Of a DNA stretch of 28,005 nucleotides, positions 14,351-22,322 are shown piece by piece. This stretch comes from an uncultured Lachnospiraceae bacterium (GTDB lineage Bacteria; Bacillota_A; Clostridia; Lachnospirales; Lachnospiraceae): contig CACZHN010000005.1 in NCBI GenBank assembly GCA_902780985.1, positions 357 to 28,361 on the forward strand, given 5' to 3'. Both the position numbers and the translations under genes were made by a program. The notes beneath the pieces are model-generated. The model ran no database searches. It was not told the DNA's origin and saw nothing but the letters and a program-made list of their open reading frames with translations. Position 1 is the first letter of the stretch. Every line of letters begins with the position of its first letter.

Positions 14351-15412
14351 ATGAAAAAGAAGATTATCACACTTTCACTGGTCGCTGTAATGTCAGTTTC
14401 ACTTCTTGCCGGTTGCGGAAAGACTGAAGAAGCTACTACAGCAGCCGCAACAGAAGCAACTACAGAAGCTGCAACAGAAACAACCACAGAAGCAGTTACA
14501 GAAGCTGTATCCGAGGCTGCTACAGAGACTGCTACATCAAACGACGCTTCAAACTCAGATAAGCCGACACAGGATAGATCAGGTAATGACATCGTTATTT
14601 CTGACGAAGTAAACAAGATCGTATCTATGGCACCTTCAACAACACGTTACCTTATCGATCTCGGACTTGCAGACAAGATCGTAGCTGTCGACACAAACTC
14701 ATATGCTTATATCGAGCTTCTTCCTACAGGTGTTCAGCAGTTCGATATGATGTCTCCTGATAACGAGGCACTTGTTGCACTTCAGCCGGACATCATTTTC
14801 ACATCAGGCATGAGCAGCTACGGCGGCGAAGATGTATTCCAGCCTGCAAGAAATGCGGGTATCTGCGTAGCCGATATCCCATCAAGCACATCTTTCGCAG
14901 AGATCGTTGCCGACCTTCAGTTCATCGGTGCCGCAGTAGGCGAGACAGAGAAGTCTGACGAGCTCATCAAGGAGTTCGAGGCAAAGGTTGACGAGCTGAA
15001 CGCTGTCGGAAGCACTATCACAGAGAAGAAGAGCGTTCTTTTCATGATCTCACTTCCAACTGCCGATTATCCTACAATCTATACTTTCGGTAAGGGTACA
15101 TACCTGGACGAGATGGTTACGGGAATCGGTGCAACAAATGTAACAGGCGATCAGGAAGGCTGGGTTTCAATCTCGGAAGAGGAAGCAATCGCCATGAATC
15201 CTGACGTTATCGTTACAAACGTTAATTACGTTGAGGATGCGGTAAATGTGATCAAGAACGCCGCCGGTTGGGAAAATGTTAATGCAATTAAGAACGATGA
15301 GGTATATTATATAGATGCAGACGCAAGTAACCAGCCAAACAATCATGTAGTTGACGCTATGATCGAGATGGCTAAGAAGGTATATCCTGATCAGTTCGCT
15401 GACTTTCAGTAA
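14351..15412 (+). CDS. ABC importer substrate-binding lipoprotein (FecB/BtuF type)
   Basis: A 353-residue lipoprotein that would capture a metal chelate outside the membrane for the permease encoded next. The signal peptide ends in the lipobox LLAGC (18-22), so C22 is the acylated residue. Residues 24-75 are a low-complexity Thr/Glu/Ala spacer. The binding fold follows: IVSMAPSTTRYLIDLGLADK, then ALQPDIIFTSGM and, late, NPDVIVTN. This arrangement is that of class III binding proteins for siderophores, heme or cobalamin. The start at 14351 is set by the signal peptide and by AGGAGA (14338-14343); an earlier in-frame ATG lies inside the promoter. Substrate unproven. Confidence 0.88.
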   Translation: MKKKIITLSLVAVMSVSLLAGCGKTEEATTAAATEATTEAATETTTEAVTEAVSEAATETATSNDASNSDKPTQDRSGNDIVISDEVNKIVSMAPSTTRYLIDLGLADKIVAVDTNSYAYIELLPTGVQQFDMMSPDNEALVALQPDIIFTSGMSSYGGEDVFQPARNAGICVADIPSSTSFAEIVADLQFIGAAVGETEKSDELIKEFEAKVDELNAVGSTITEKKSVLFMISLPTADYPTIYTFGKGTYLDEMVTGIGATNVTGDQEGWVSISEEEAIAMNPDVIVTNVNYVEDAVNVIKNAAGWENVNAIKNDEVYYIDADASNQPNNHVVDAMIEMAKKVYPDQFADFQ

Positions 15413-15446
15413 TAAGCGATATACTGATTAAAGATACGGAACACTC

Positions 15447-16469
15447 ATGAAGAAATACATTTTATCTTTAATCATTTGCATACTTATACTAATCATGTGC
15501 ATAAATATAGGGAGCGTCTATGTGGCGCTCCCCGATGCACTTTCTATTGCTGCGCATAAGCTCTTCGGAACCGCGCTTCCGGACAGGATAGAGCCTATGA
15601 CGGTATCTATTTTCTGGAGCATCCGCGTCCCCCGGGCTCTGGTTTCTTTTTTTGTAGGCGGTGCCCTGGCTGTCAGCGGCGCTGTTATGCAGTCACTGCT
15701 TCAGAATCCACTGGCATCATCATATACAATGGGCGTTTCATCCGGTTCTGCCGTCGGTGCTGCCCTGATCATCATTTCCGGCATTCAGTCTTTTGCGCTT
15801 CGAAGCTTTCTGCTTCCCGCAACTGCATTTATATTTGCCCTGCTTACCGTTTTCTTTGTACTGTTTTTCTCAAGCAGGATCGACCGGAATATCCACAGTT
15901 ACACGATAATTCTTATAGGAATGGTCATATCCCTTTTTGTCAGTGCCTCACTTACACTTCTTGCGGCACTTTTTCATGACCACTCCCAGCAGATTTATTT
16001 CTGGATGATGGGATCTTTCTCCGCAAGGAACTGGTCTCATGTTTTCATACTCGTTCCCGTATGTCTGATCGTTACATTTATCATAATGCTTTTTTCAAGG
16101 GAACTGGACATCATGACCTTCGGTGACGACCAGGCCATGTCCATGGGCGTAAATACAAGGAATCGCAAGATCCTTCTCATAATGCTGACTTCGCTTCTTA
16201 CGGGAGTGTCCGTTGCATTCACGGGAACCATAGGATTTATCGATCTGGTGGCACCGCATGCGGTACGCCGTATCTTCGGCTCCCGTCACAGAGCGGTTAT
16301 CCCCATGAGTTTTATGTACGGAGGCGCTTTCATGTCAGTGATGGATCTGATTGCAAGAACCGTCCTCTCCCCGAGAGAGATTCCCGTGGGAGCCGTCACC
16401 GCGCTGATCGGTGCTCCGTTCTTCATCATACTTTTCTTCAAAAAGAGAAGCACTTCACCTGAGAACTAA
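15447..16469 (+). CDS. FecCD/BtuC-family ABC transporter permease
   Basis: A 340-residue integral membrane protein with an N-terminal helix (about 5-27) and about nine or ten helices in all. Family landmarks are RVPRALVSFFVGGALAVSGAVMQ (near 60-85), NPLASSYTMGVSSGSAVGAA, the cytoplasmic coupling segment TGTIGFIDLVAPHAVRRIFG, and the final SPREIPVGAVTALIGAPFF. As a homodimer it forms the translocation channel for a chelated metal or corrinoid. It follows the binding-protein gene by 34 bases and precedes the ATPase gene by 19, a normal three-gene importer operon. GGAA seven bases upstream of the ATG is a modest ribosome binding site. Confidence 0.92.
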   Translation: MKKYILSLIICILILIMCINIGSVYVALPDALSIAAHKLFGTALPDRIEPMTVSIFWSIRVPRALVSFFVGGALAVSGAVMQSLLQNPLASSYTMGVSSGSAVGAALIIISGIQSFALRSFLLPATAFIFALLTVFFVLFFSSRIDRNIHSYTIILIGMVISLFVSASLTLLAALFHDHSQQIYFWMMGSFSARNWSHVFILVPVCLIVTFIIMLFSRELDIMTFGDDQAMSMGVNTRNRKILLIMLTSLLTGVSVAFTGTIGFIDLVAPHAVRRIFGSRHRAVIPMSFMYGGAFMSVMDLIARTVLSPREIPVGAVTALIGAPFFIILFFKKRSTSPEN

Positions 16470-16488
16470 CTTGTATGGAGATTAAGCT

Positions 16489-17304
16489 ATGAACATCTGT
16501 TTGGAAAATGTATCCGCAGGATACGAAAAAGACAACTTCATACTGAATGACATCTCCGTATCCTTTACGGGCGGCGGAATCTGGGGAATCCTCGGTCCAA
16601 ACGGTTCGGGCAAGACCACTCTGCTCCGGGTTCTTTCGGGAATACTTCCATATAACGGTCATGTGAAACTCGAGGCGGAAAAGAGCAAAGAGCTTTCTTC
16701 TCTCTCAAAGCGGGAACTGGCTCGATATATAGCCATGATGCCGCAGTTCACATCCGTATATTTCTCCTACACCGTCTATGAAACGGTCAAGCTGGGAAGA
16801 TATTCCCATTCAGGAAATTCCTTAGGTGAAATGCTGGGCAGAATGTCAACTCACGACCTGGATGTAGTTGACAAAGCTATCGAGACCACAGGGCTTACGG
16901 ATATGAAGGACTGCCGGTTATCTTCTCTTTCCGGAGGCCAGCTTCAGCGTGTCATGCTGGCAAGGACCATAGCTCAGGAAACTCCTGTGATCCTTCTGGA
17001 CGAGCCGACAAATCATCTGGATCTTAAGCATCATATAGAACTTATATCCTATCTCCGCGACTGGGCAAAACGCACCACGGAAGTTGAGGGAAATACTTAT
17101 CCGAATACAGTGATCTCCGTATTCCATGATATCGGGACCGCTGCTATTCTTGCGGAAAATATCCTGCTTCTAAAGGACGGAAGCATAGTAAAAAAAGGAT
17201 CCGCCGAGGAAATCCTGTCACGGGATCTGCTTAAAGATATTTACGATACGGATGTTGTGGATTATTACAAAGAAATAATGAGAAGAATGAATCTCATTTC
17301 CTGA
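16489..17304 (+). CDS. FecE/BtuD-type ABC transporter ATPase
   Basis: A 271-residue cytoplasmic ATPase powering the importer encoded by the two preceding genes. Walker A is GPNGSGKTT (36-44), the Q-loop MPQF (84-87), the ABC signature LSGGQLQR (147-154), Walker B VILLDEP (167-173) with TNHLDL following, and the H-loop is VFHD. TNHLDL after Walker B is usual in siderophore, heme and cobalamin uptake ATPases. GGAG lies before the ATG. The gene ends at a TGA whose next base begins the -35 box of the following gene, so no terminator is evident here. Confidence 0.93.
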   Translation: MNICLENVSAGYEKDNFILNDISVSFTGGGIWGILGPNGSGKTTLLRVLSGILPYNGHVKLEAEKSKELSSLSKRELARYIAMMPQFTSVYFSYTVYETVKLGRYSHSGNSLGEMLGRMSTHDLDVVDKAIETTGLTDMKDCRLSSLSGGQLQRVMLARTIAQETPVILLDEPTNHLDLKHHIELISYLRDWAKRTTEVEGNTYPNTVISVFHDIGTAAILAENILLLKDGSIVKKGSAEEILSRDLLKDIYDTDVVDYYKEIMRRMNLIS

Positions 17305-17333
17305 TTGACATTTTTTATCATATTTGTTATTAT
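17305..17333 (+). promoter_or_regulatory. Promoter of the seven-helix membrane protein gene
   Basis: TTGACA (17305-17310) and TATTAT (17328-17333) are separated by 17 bases. The -35 box begins immediately after the ATPase stop codon. Read-through from the importer operon is also possible. Confidence 0.6.
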
Positions 17334-17376
17334 CTTTTTGATAATATGAATTTTATGTATAGGGAGGATAGTTTTT

Positions 17377-18132
17377 ATGGCCTCATTTAAAGTTGTAAAT
17401 CTTCTTCAGGAAGCTTACTATTGGCGTATTCCTGTAGTTGTCCTGTGTATTTTTATATGCGGATTTCTGATCACCTTCAGTCCCAAAAGAGGCTTGAGGA
17501 TATTCGGTATATGGGTAATACTGGAGGCAATAACCACCGGTATGAGTAGCATAGAATTTATCTTACAGTATCTTTACCATAAAAAAATCATTACCAGCGA
17601 CTTTTACATAAACGGCCCCTACGTCAATCTCATAACTAACATCGGTATTATATCTTTTTTTATGAATATCATATTAAAGATTCTTATGTGGCTGTATGCT
17701 AAACGTAACTACGGAACAAAAAAAGCACCTATCATTGTGATCCTCTCTCTGGTAATCAGTTCCATAATTGCGCGTTTCGTAATAAATGCTTATTTCAAAG
17801 ATCTTGGACAAATGGGTTCATTATTGAATGTATTAACCATATCGGAGGCTGCCTTCGGTATAATGATAACAACTATCTATCTGGTAATATTCTTCAAGAA
17901 CAGATCTATCGAAAGGAACATACCTAATTTCTGGATATTCCATCTGTACGGATTGATAACCGCTGTCATCTCCATACCTCTGGAAATCAAACTCCGTACA
18001 GACTATAATAACGACAATTTCGTGGCATCTTATATGCTCATATGCATTTTGTTTTCTATCATTACAATATGTTTTTATACGTATTTTACGATCAGCGCAT
18101 ATAAGCGTGAGGAGATACAGGCATGGAATTAA
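17377..18132 (+). CDS. Seven-helix membrane protein of unknown function
   Basis: A 251-residue, strongly hydrophobic protein with about seven predicted helices. They include residues 19-36, 41-60, 84-108, 117-137, 160-173, 185-203 and 216-238. Short charged loops lie between them and a charged C-terminus (YKREEIQAWN) follows. There is no signal peptide or extra domain. AGGGAGG (17361-17367) precedes the ATG. Its stop overlaps the start of the next gene by ten bases, so the two are almost certainly co-translated and may work together. I do not recognise the family; a seven-helix sensor-like or transporter-like role is only a guess. Local AT content is higher than in the enzyme genes around it. 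Confidence 0.8.
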   Translation: MASFKVVNLLQEAYYWRIPVVVLCIFICGFLITFSPKRGLRIFGIWVILEAITTGMSSIEFILQYLYHKKIITSDFYINGPYVNLITNIGIISFFMNIILKILMWLYAKRNYGTKKAPIIVILSLVISSIIARFVINAYFKDLGQMGSLLNVLTISEAAFGIMITTIYLVIFFKNRSIERNIPNFWIFHLYGLITAVISIPLEIKLRTDYNNDNFVASYMLICILFSIITICFYTYFTISAYKREEIQAWN

Positions 18133-18644
18133 CGCGGCATGACAGATACGAACTGCCCAACTGCATAGCCGAGATCGTAAAGGAGAAATGCATTGATAAG
18201 AACCGCTTTTCGGCATACCCGGGCGGTGCGCATCAAAAGGCGATAACCAACTTTCTCTATGCATTTACCGACTACGAAAATAATCCGAAAGAAAACCTGG
18301 AATACTGCTGGGTCAACTTTCGAAAGTCACTGCAGGTAACACACCGCATTCACGAAAACCCGAAGGTGCACAGCGACTGGATCACCATGGTTTCTTCGAT
18401 AAAGGATCATATCGGAATAGATGCGGATAAGAAGATGCTTTTGATCATCGCTCCGACCTACAGTTACGGCGACTGGGTATACGAAGGATATATCGACGAG
18501 ATAACGGAAGTGCTCAACACCATAGACGACATCATGATCGCAGCATTTTATATCACGTCTTACGATTACGATAAGCTGGCTTACTACAGCGATGACGGTT
18601 ATACTCTGACCTTCCTGGAAAAGAAAAAGGATTCGTGTGATTAA
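18123..18644 (+). CDS. Soluble protein of unknown function coupled to the seven-helix protein
   Basis: A 173-residue protein with no membrane segment. The start ATG overlaps the stop of the upstream gene (bases 18123-18132), and GTGAGGAG at 18107-18114 provides a ribosome binding site inside that gene. Composition is rich in Tyr, Asp and Ile, with SYGDWVYEGYIDEITEVLN and a charged EKKKDSCD tail. I see no catalytic motif I can name. The gene ends in the loop of a bidirectional terminator. The pairing with a membrane protein suggests a cytoplasmic partner or regulator. Confidence 0.78.
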   Translation: MELTRHDRYELPNCIAEIVKEKCIDKNRFSAYPGGAHQKAITNFLYAFTDYENNPKENLEYCWVNFRKSLQVTHRIHENPKVHSDWITMVSSIKDHIGIDADKKMLLIIAPTYSYGDWVYEGYIDEITEVLNTIDDIMIAAFYITSYDYDKLAYYSDDGYTLTFLEKKKDSCD

Positions 18645-18664
18645 ACACGAATCCTGATTTTTTA
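18628..18664. terminator. Bidirectional intrinsic terminator
   Basis: AGGATTCGTGT (18628-18638) and ACACGAATCCT (18645-18655) are perfectly complementary, with a six-base loop holding the stop codon of the upstream gene. The plus strand continues GATTTTTTATC and the minus strand CTTTTTCTTTTCC, so both converging transcripts can end here. Confidence 0.92.
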
Positions 18665-19549
18665 TCTGTTAAAGTCTTTTCCGAGAATGTTGGAAAGATT
18701 TTCCATAATGGTCTTTGCCACATCGGGCTTATTCATGGAGTATACATGAACATTTGTGATTCCGTTTGCGTAAAGATCGATGATCTGGTCTGTTGCATAG
18801 GCTATTCCCGCCTGCTTCATGGCGTCCGGATCATTTCCGAAGTAATCCACAAGGCTCTTAAATCTTGTCGGCATGAAAGATCCCGAAAGCTTTATGGCAC
18901 GGGCAACCTGATTTGCATTTGTGATAGGCATGATTCCCGGAATAACAGGAACCGTAACACCGATTTCTCTGATCTTATACATGAAGTTGAAGAACAGGTT
19001 GTTGTCGAATATCATCTGCGTTGTGAGGAATTCAGCACCGGCTTCAACCTTCTCTTTGATGTGATACAGATCATCCTTCTGATTCACGCTGTCCGGATGT
19101 ACCTCAGGATAGCAGGCAGCTCCTACACAGAAGTCACCCATTTCCTTAAGCTCGCGAACCAGCTCTGTGGCATGCTTATAATCCCATGTTGAAGGATCTG
19201 TCTTCTCGAGCTCCGGTGTAAGGTCGCCACGGAGAGCCATGACATTCTGAATACCCATTTCCTTCATCTGAGCGATCTTCTCATGAACAGCTTCCTTGCT
19301 TGAAGATACGCAGGTAAGATGTGCGAGAGTCGGAACGTTGTACTTTTCCATGATGTTCTTGGCGATCTCCATGGTGTACTTGCTGGTTCCACCGCCTGCA
19401 CCGTAAGTTACGCTCATAAATGCAGGATGGCATGCAGCTATCTCTTCGGTAGTTGCCTCTACGCTTTCAAATGAGCTCTCTACCTTCGGAGGAAATACCT
19501 CGAAGGAAAGGGACATTTCTCTTTTATTCAAAATATCGATAATCTTCAT
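18662..19549 (-). CDS. metF: 5,10-methylenetetrahydrofolate reductase
   Basis: A 295-residue cytoplasmic flavoenzyme of usual MetF length. It reduces methylene-tetrahydrofolate to methyl-tetrahydrofolate, the methyl donor used by the MetH encoded at 7880-10303. Motifs are SFEVFPPK with catalytic E17 (14-21), MSVTYGAGGG (45-54), VMALRGD (103-109), and FLTTQMIFD, the flavin/folate site segment. The ribosome binding site is weak, only AGAAAG or GGAA near the ATG. It is separated from the minus-strand operon above it by its own promoter and from the plus-strand gene by a shared terminator. I see no SAM riboswitch or T-box in its short leader. Confidence 0.95.
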   Translation of the reverse strand: MKIIDILNKREMSLSFEVFPPKVESSFESVEATTEEIAACHPAFMSVTYGAGGGTSKYTMEIAKNIMEKYNVPTLAHLTCVSSSKEAVHEKIAQMKEMGIQNVMALRGDLTPELEKTDPSTWDYKHATELVRELKEMGDFCVGAACYPEVHPDSVNQKDDLYHIKEKVEAGAEFLTTQMIFDNNLFFNFMYKIREIGVTVPVIPGIMPITNANQVARAIKLSGSFMPTRFKSLVDYFGNDPDAMKQAGIAYATDQIIDLYANGITNVHVYSMNKPDVAKTIMENLSNILGKDFNR

Positions 19550-19607
19550 TTCCGTATAACACTTTCTTTAAAACACTTACTTTCCGCGATTTTCCGCAGA
19601 TAAAGGT

Positions 19608-19637
19608 ATTATAACCGAAACCATACATTTCTTGCAA
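19608..19637 (-). promoter_or_regulatory. Promoter of metF
   Basis: On the minus strand TTGCAA (19632-19637) and a perfect TATAAT (19608-19613) are separated by 18 bases. The start near 19601 leaves about 50 bases of leader. The promoter lies just after the stop codon of the ATPase gene at 19645. Confidence 0.6.
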
Positions 19638-19644
19638 TGTGTAA

Positions 19645-20631
19645 TTATTCGCCGTCTACGCTGCTTATAACGACCTTTCCGTCCACAACTTCGATCTTTA
19701 CTCTGGATGAGTTGAGACCTGTCTGCTCTCGTATCTCATCAGACAGCTTAAGTCGTCCGGCCTTATCAAGCACTGAGTATTCCTCGTGTGCCGATGACAT
19801 ATCGAAGCCTTCCTCGTTCATGGACTCTATCTTCTCGCGGTACTTCTCCTTCATGACCTTCTCTGTGGTAACTCGGCCGTCGGAGATCATGACCACTCGG
19901 TCTACCTTGTTGGCAAGGCTCAGATCGTGGGTAACGATGATGACCGTGATCCCTCTTTCGCGGTTCAGCTTTCTGAAAAGATTCTGGATCATGTCGGAGG
20001 TTTTGGAATCCACCGCTCCGGTAGGCTCGTCCGCAAGAAGCATTTCCGGGTCTCTGATAAGCGCGGCCGCAATAGCCACACGCTGCTGCTCACCACCGGA
20101 CAGCTCCTTCGGATATGAGTTTGCTTTATCTTTAAGCCCTACTTCTTCCAGACGCTCGAGGGCTCTGGCACGTCTCTCTTTCTTCGACATTTTCTCGTAA
20201 TAAAGCTGGGACTCTACATTTTCCACAGCCGTCATGTACGGGAACAGATTCTGAGAGGACTTCTGCCATATAAATCCGATCTTGCGGCGTCTGAGTTCCT
20301 CCAGCTGCTTTTCCGTAGCCTGAGACAGATCCTGTCCGTCTATAAAGATCTTGCCTGCGGACTGGCGCTCCAGCGCTCCGATGATGTTCAGAAGCGTAGA
20401 TTTACCGCTTCCCGACTTTCCGATGATGGCGATAAGTTCGCCCTTCTCTATGCATAGCTCCAGGCCCTGAAGAGCCATAACCTCAACTTCGCTGGTCTTA
20501 TAGAGCTTAACCAGACCGTCGCACTCCACCATGTAATCATGGTGTTCCGCAGATTCGGTGGCGTCGTCGGTTGGTTCTGTTTTTTCTGTTTCTATTTCCT
20601 CTATATTTTCTCTATCTTCAAATACTTCCAT
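19645..20631 (-). CDS. ABC transporter ATPase with C-terminal AbrB-like domain
   Basis: A 328-residue protein in three parts. An acidic N-terminal tail (1-32, many Glu/Asp) comes first. Residues 33-258 are a MacB/LolD-type ATPase with Walker A GKSGSGKST (71-79), Q-loop WQK, signature LSGGEQQR (177-184), Walker B MLLADEP (197-203) and H235. Residues 283-324 resemble a SpoVT/AbrB swapped-hairpin fold: YSVLDKAGRLKLSDEIREQT, then VKIEVVDGKVVI. That fold normally binds DNA or forms oligomers. I chose the ATG at 20631 because GGAGG lies five bases before it; the longer frame to 20676 reads through the hairpin repeat. It is the last gene of the operon. Its permease is not in the window. Confidence 0.88.
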   Translation of the reverse strand: MEVFEDRENIEEIETEKTEPTDDATESAEHHDYMVECDGLVKLYKTSEVEVMALQGLELCIEKGELIAIIGKSGSGKSTLLNIIGALERQSAGKIFIDGQDLSQATEKQLEELRRRKIGFIWQKSSQNLFPYMTAVENVESQLYYEKMSKKERRARALERLEEVGLKDKANSYPKELSGGEQQRVAIAAALIRDPEMLLADEPTGAVDSKTSDMIQNLFRKLNRERGITVIIVTHDLSLANKVDRVVMISDGRVTTEKVMKEKYREKIESMNEEGFDMSSAHEEYSVLDKAGRLKLSDEIREQTGLNSSRVKIEVVDGKVVISSVDGE

Positions 20632-20652
20632 ATATCCTCCACTTTGAATACT

Positions 20653-20701
20653 CGGGGACGGAGGTTGAGTAGTCAAAATGACTACTCAACCTCCGTCCCC
20701 G
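20653..20701. repeat. REP-like palindrome, single unit
   Basis: Arms of 23 bases (20653-20675 and 20679-20701) are perfectly complementary around an AAA loop. The layout is GGGGACGGAGGT, eight variable bases (TGAGTAGT), CAAAATG, then the complement. The outer 12 bases and the loop match the inner hairpin at 7762-7874, while the eight-base stem differs yet stays paired. It lies between the two ABC ATPase genes, 4 bases past the stop of one and 15 bases upstream of the ribosome binding site's TCC end of the other. It should reduce expression of the distal gene. Confidence 0.92.
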
Positions 20702-20705
20702 TGTG

Positions 20706-21383
20706 TCAACTTATCCTACCGTCGGACATCTCATACACGGTGTCGCCCATCTGCATGAGGCCCGGGTCGTGGGTGGTCATGACGATGGAGATGCCTTCTT
20801 TTTCGATGAGTTTTTTGAAGAGGGTTACGACTTTGATGCCGGTGGCGGTGTCCAGGGCGCCGGTAGGCTCATCGGCGAAGAGGACGTCGGGACGCGGAGC
20901 GATGGCTCTGGCAATGGCAACACGCTGCTGCTCGCCGCCGGACATTTCCTCCGGGGTATGTCTCATACGTTCCTCGATTCCCACGAGGGTCATAACTTCT
21001 TTAATTCTCTCATCTCTGTCGCCTTCGTACTCGGCGAGGCGAAGTGCGAAATCCACATTCTCATAGGCCGACATTATAGGGAAAAGGGCCACAGACTGGA
21101 ATACGAATCCCATATGCACACGTCGGAACTCCTCCATTTTCTCCGTATTAAGAGATGATATCTCCACGTCGTCCATCACCACGGTTCCGCTTGTAGGTTT
21201 ATCAAGCGCACTCAGCATGTTGATGAGTGTAGTCTTTCCGGAACCGCTTCGTCCTTTGAGGATCGTAAGCTCCGCTCTTTTTATACCTATAGTCACATCA
21301 TCCAGTGCGGTAAAAGGCTCGGCCTTTCCCGACTGATATACCTTTGTTAAATGTTCTCCTTTGAGAATGATATTATCTTCCAT
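20706..21383 (-). CDS. MacB/LolD-type ABC transporter ATPase
   Basis: A 225-residue cytoplasmic ATPase of normal LolD/MacB size. Walker A is GRSGSGKTT (44-52), the Q-loop is VFQS, the signature MSGGEQQR (147-154), Walker B VLFADEP (167-173), and the H-loop is TTHD. Such ATPases drive FtsX-like permeases that move lipoproteins, peptides or antibiotics out of the membrane. AGGGGAA precedes the ATG. The stop TGA (20706-20708) lies in the TGACACAC end of the adjacent hairpin repeat. It is followed by a second ATPase of the same class, so the two may form a heterodimer. No permease gene lies nearby. Confidence 0.92.
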   Translation of the reverse strand: MEDNIILKGEHLTKVYQSGKAEPFTALDDVTIGIKRAELTILKGRSGSGKTTLINMLSALDKPTSGTVVMDDVEISSLNTEKMEEFRRVHMGFVFQSVALFPIMSAYENVDFALRLAEYEGDRDERIKEVMTLVGIEERMRHTPEEMSGGEQQRVAIARAIAPRPDVLFADEPTGALDTATGIKVVTLFKKLIEKEGISIVMTTHDPGLMQMGDTVYEMSDGRIS

Positions 21384-21410
21384 AAATTCCCCTGTTACTT
21401 ATCTGCCCTG

Positions 21411-22322
21411 TTATTCAACCGGTAAAAAACCTTCAACCAGTTTGTCATTATCATGATAAATGTAAAAATAATACTCGGAGGTTTCCTCGTCATTTCCCAG
21501 TTCCGAAGTCACCACCTTCTTCACACCCATGGTGTAAATGATCGGCTCCTCATCGGTAACTTCCAACACCTCTTCCGAAGCCGTCTGAAAAGCCAGCAGC
21601 TGGTCCTGCTCGATATACTGCATCACCGACTCTTTCTCCTCCTGGGTTACATTTGATATTTCCTGCACAACCGTTTCTTCTCCCAGAAGAAGGTCTGCTA
21701 CCCTTTTATACTCCGCATCACCGAATCCGTCCGAATATGCGAAGGCTTCTTCCTTTCCTTCATTTTCGGTCTGATAGATCATTTCTATCACACTGCCTTC
21801 CGGAGTCATGAATACGGTGATCTTATCCTCTTTCTCGTAATGCGTGAATTCGACTCTCCAGAAAAATCCGGCATAGCTCCTGAAGTTGGTATCGAGAGCC
21901 TGCATATAAGTGCATTTCCAGTTATACCATTCCGAATACTCCGACTGTATATTTACCGGATACAGCTTCTTATCCTCCAGATTATTCAGGAGGGTCTTGG
22001 CTATTTTCTCGATATGATAACCGGAATCCTCATAGTATTCCTTATCCACTTCGGAGATCTCGCTCTCCCACTGTCCGGAAATGAGCTGTCTCTTCTGGTA
22101 CTCCGAAAGCTTTTCGGAAGAAGCCTTTGTTACCTCATAGTAGGATGAGGTGGGATAGAATTCCTCAGGTACATCCAGATAAACCCCGGCAACCTCACGC
22201 TTCCTGATATCCATCATTTTTCCGGGCAGAATTATACAGAGAATTGCCGAAAGGACTGCCAGCAGCATAAGGGCTATATTTATTGTTTTACCTTTTTTCT
22301 TATTCGTCTGTTTCTTCATCAT
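21411..22322 (-). CDS. Membrane-anchored extracytoplasmic protein, unknown function
   Basis: A 303-residue protein with a lysine-rich start (MMKKQTNKKKGKT), one membrane helix at about 14-35 and a large hydrophilic outer region rich in Glu, Tyr and Ser. No cysteine follows the helix in a lipobox, so it is an anchored rather than lipidated protein. It begins 23 bases inside the end of the sensor kinase gene in another frame (start ATG 22320-22322, with GGAATCGG before it), so its translation is coupled to the kinase. This position suggests an accessory protein of the two-component system, but I recognise no family. Confidence 0.82.
   Translation of the reverse strand: MMKKQTNKKKGKTINIALMLLAVLSAILCIILPGKMMDIRKREVAGVYLDVPEEFYPTSSYYEVTKASSEKLSEYQKRQLISGQWESEISEVDKEYYEDSGYHIEKIAKTLLNNLEDKKLYPVNIQSEYSEWYNWKCTYMQALDTNFRSYAGFFWRVEFTHYEKEDKITVFMTPEGSVIEMIYQTENEGKEEAFAYSDGFGDAEYKRVADLLLGEETVVQEISNVTQEEKESVMQYIEQDQLLAFQTASEEVLEVTDEEPIIYTMGVKKVVTSELGNDEETSEYYFYIYHDNDKLVEGFLPVE

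Noticed and set aside
20632..20676. N-terminal extension of the AbrB-fused ATPase
   Set aside because: It reads through the hairpin repeat; GGAGG lies just before the ATG at 20631.
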